NCBI GenBank assembly: GCA_902468695.1 | Contig: CABQZS010000079.1 | Coordinates: 1 to 6,201 of the forward strand | Direction: 5' to 3' | Length of the DNA stretch: 6,201 nucleotides | Source: an uncultured Collinsella sp. | Lineage (GTDB): Bacteria > Actinomycetota > Coriobacteriia > Coriobacteriales > Coriobacteriaceae | Part shown: piece after piece, positions 4,836 through 6,201 of the stretch | Layout: each line of letters begins with the position of its first letter | Position numbering within the stretch: the first letter of the stretch is position 1 | Program-made: the position numbers and the translations under genes | Notes under the pieces: generated by a model | The model's input: only the letters and a program-made list of their open reading frames with translations | Databases searched by the model: none | Told to the model about the DNA's origin: nothing

Positions 4836-5918
4836 ATGACGAAAGCTGTCAACCCCTTTAAGCCAACGGCGGGCATGAATCCGCCTGAGCTTATCGGACG
4901 GGACACTGTTTTGGATGACTTTGCCGAGGCTCTTGAGAATGGTCCTGGTGCCCCCGATCGACTCATGCGCATCTCGGGCGTCCGAGGCACAGGTAAAACG
5001 GTGCTCCTTAATGCATTGGGTGACCTTGCACGCAAAAAAGGATTCGAGGTCGTTGACGTTGCCTCCAATGCTGGTTTTTGCAATAGAATCCTCGAGGCTC
5101 TGCAGCGAAACGTTCGTCTTGAATCAATCTCGATTTCCCCATCGATTTTAGGGGTCAGCCTTGGCTCCATGGAGATGTCGAAGTCGGCCTCTCATCTGGG
5201 CGAGGCGATGTACGATGCTGCGAAGCGCGGTGGTCTGCTCATTACGCTCGACGAGATCCAGGATGCTTCAACTGAGGAAATGCGCGAGCTAGGCAATGAG
5301 ATGCAGCTCTTGATCCGCCAAGGAGCGAATGTCGCTTTCGCTTTCGCCGGGCTGCCGACATCGGTAGATGGCGTGGTGGTGGATGATACGTTGACGTTCC
5401 TTCAGCGAGCCAAACATGTTGAACTTACTCGGCTTTCCGATTTTGAAGTTGGCGGATCGTTTGAGGATACGATGAGACGAGCGGGCAAGGAGCTCGACAA
5501 AGGTGCCGCTGAGCTATTAACAAAAGCTTCGGCAGGCTATCCCTTTATGGTCCAGCTGGTCGGATATTACGCTTGGCAGGTTGCTGCGCGCAGTGGGGCG
5601 GAGAGCGTGAGCGAAGAGGCGGCTCGTAAGGGTATCCAGGCGGCTCTTGATAGCTTTAATGCTATGGTGATTGCCCCAGCGCTGCGCAGGGTGTCGGAAC
5701 GGCAGTTTCAGTATCTCGCGGCGATGGCTCAATGCGAGGGCGTCGATATCGCCAACGGCGATATCGCCAAGAAGATGGGTTTGTCGGCGAACAAAGTTGG
5801 GTCATATCGCAAGCGTCTAATCGATGCGGGGTTGATTGAGCCCGCGGGCTATGGCCGCGTTTCGTTTGCAATTCCGTACATGCGCGATTATCTGTTGGAG
5901 ACCGTTCGAGAGGACTAA
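4836..5918 (+). CDS. AAA+ ATPase with C-terminal winged helix (Orc1/Cdc6-like or archaeal-ATPase-like)
   Basis: A 360-aa ATP-binding protein. ATG 4836 is chosen because AGGAGG sits 5 nt upstream; an in-frame TTG at 4800 lies inside the repeat array and has no ribosome binding site. Domains: an ELIGRD motif (residues 18-23) that opens many such ATPases; Walker A GVRGTGKT (48-55); Walker B LLITLDEIQ (134-142, D139 and E140); a sensor-1-like strand ending AGLP (171-174); a possible arginine finger at R191 (LTFLQRA); a helical lid; and a winged helix-turn-helix at about 290-350 (GDIAKKMGLSANKVGSYRKR). This layout is shared by Orc1/Cdc6-related proteins and AAA_16/archaeal-type ATPases found scattered in actinobacteria, mostly without known function. 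It probably acts as an ATP-dependent DNA-binding switch. Its codon use looks less GC-biased than serS (for example about 5101-5160), hinting at acquisition. The TGYTAAA array immediately upstream suggests autoregulation. It stands alone, with no partner nuclease or transposase here. Confidence 0.9.
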   Translation: MTKAVNPFKPTAGMNPPELIGRDTVLDDFAEALENGPGAPDRLMRISGVRGTGKTVLLNALGDLARKKGFEVVDVASNAGFCNRILEALQRNVRLESISISPSILGVSLGSMEMSKSASHLGEAMYDAAKRGGLLITLDEIQDASTEEMRELGNEMQLLIRQGANVAFAFAGLPTSVDGVVVDDTLTFLQRAKHVELTRLSDFEVGGSFEDTMRRAGKELDKGAAELLTKASAGYPFMVQLVGYYAWQVAARSGAESVSEEAARKGIQAALDSFNAMVIAPALRRVSERQFQYLAAMAQCEGVDIANGDIAKKMGLSANKVGSYRKRLIDAGLIEPAGYGRVSFAIPYMRDYLLETVRED

Positions 5919-5964
5919 TAAAGAATGGGCTGTCCGCGCTGTCGCTGGGGCCGTCCTTGTATCT

Positions 5965-6025
5965 TTGTCTCAATCTGTAACATCTGGAGGGGATTACGGC
6001 CTGCAGATGTTACAGGTTGAGATGA
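5965..6025. repeat. Long imperfect inverted repeat between the ATPase and tRNA-Ser
   Basis: The arms 5969-5986 and 6004-6021 pair over 18 positions with a single G.T pair, around a 17-nt loop. Pairing can extend outward to 5965/6025 with further wobble pairs. The core is CTGTAACATCTG against CAGATGTTACAG. There is no T-run on either side, so it is not a standard terminator. GTCTCAATC in the left arm could also pair with a second partner (GATTGA/TGAGAC at 6024-6036). It could be a dispersed palindromic element, an RNA processing or regulatory hairpin, or the 3' end structure of the ATPase mRNA. Confidence 0.75.
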
Positions 6026-6043
6026 TTGACTGAGACGTTTACT

Positions 6044-6065
6044 GGTAAAAGAGAGGTAAAAGAGG
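6044..6065. repeat. Tandem 11-bp repeat
   Basis: GGTAAAAGAGA and GGTAAAAGAGG are adjacent (6044-6054 and 6055-6065). A small stem GAGG-AAACG-CCTC (6062-6074) overlaps the right copy. On the - strand it is followed by T-runs, so a weak reverse terminator is conceivable. Confidence 0.5.
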
Positions 6066-6084
6066 AAACGCCTCAAAATTCCCC

Positions 6085-6113
6085 TTGCCCAACTTCGGCT
6101 GTTTGGTTACTAT
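6085..6113 (+). promoter_or_regulatory. Promoter of tRNA-Ser
   Basis: -35 TTGCCC (6085-6090), 17-bp spacer, -10 TACTAT (6108-6113). The -10 ends 14 nt before the tRNA, close to the 12-nt distance seen at the tRNA-Arg genes. Confidence 0.7.
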
Positions 6114-6127
6114 AGAACGGCTGTTAC

Positions 6128-6201
6128 GGAGAGCTGACCGAGAGGCCGAAGGTGCTCGCCTGCTAAGCGAGTATGCCCCAAAAGGGCATCTGGGGTTCGA
6201 A
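6128..6201 (+). tRNA. tRNA-Ser(GCT), 3' end outside window
   Basis: A class II tRNA. 5' acceptor strand GGAGAGC, anticodon stem CTCGC/GCGAG around loop CTGCTAA with anticodon GCT (6162-6164), so it reads AGC and AGU. The long variable arm ATGCCC-CAAAA-GGGCAT (6173-6189) is typical of serine tRNAs and is recognised by the N-terminal arm of SerRS. The window stops within the T-loop (GGTTCGAA), leaving about 15-20 nt unseen. Confidence 0.96.

Noticed and set aside
6007..6033. Eight-codon open frame (ATG to TGA) in the inverted repeat, as a leader peptide
   Set aside because: The GGAGGGG upstream is about 14 nt away and within the loop, and the codons show no regulatory bias. Chance is more likely.

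Overview
The window reads as a stretch of high-GC actinobacterial chromosome, most likely Coriobacteriia and Collinsella-like. This rests on a conventional seryl-tRNA synthetase, GC-rich third codon positions, large uncharacterised coriobacterial-type proteins, and tRNA genes that encode their CCA ends. The genus is an inference from overall character; no search was possible. All supported genes are on the + strand.

Layout: (1) 1-726, the 3' half of serS and its UUCG-capped terminator. (2) 727-1226, a 125-aa protein of unknown function whose promoter region carries a close match to the Gram-positive LexA/SOS box. (3) 1227-2130, about 0.9 kb without protein genes. It holds three identical tRNA-Arg(ACG) genes, each with its own promoter and GNRA-loop terminator, plus a 20-nt 3' remnant of a fourth copy behind a GC-rich palindromic insert. 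A 34-bp tail that contains the reverse complement of the tRNA T-loop follows three of the four terminators. (4) 2131-4673, a promoter candidate, a leader hairpin and an 813-aa protein with TPR-like helices near its C-terminus. (5) 4674-5918, a regulatory array of six TGYTAAA boxes followed by a 360-aa AAA+ ATPase with a C-terminal winged helix (Orc1/Cdc6-like or archaeal-ATPase-like layout). (6) 5919-6201, a long inverted repeat of about 18 bp, a short tandem repeat, and a promoter driving tRNA-Ser(GCT), which is cut by the window end.

How it fits together: serS, the three tRNA-Arg genes and tRNA-Ser are translation functions but are transcribed as separate units. The tRNA-Arg cluster looks like a product of tandem duplication with later rearrangement. 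The three non-housekeeping proteins (125, 813 and 360 aa) are separated by promoters and regulatory DNA and do not form an obvious operon. The points most worth following are the box array before the ATPase, the putative SOS box before the 125-aa gene, the fourth-copy tRNA remnant with its palindromic insert, and the inverted repeat before tRNA-Ser.
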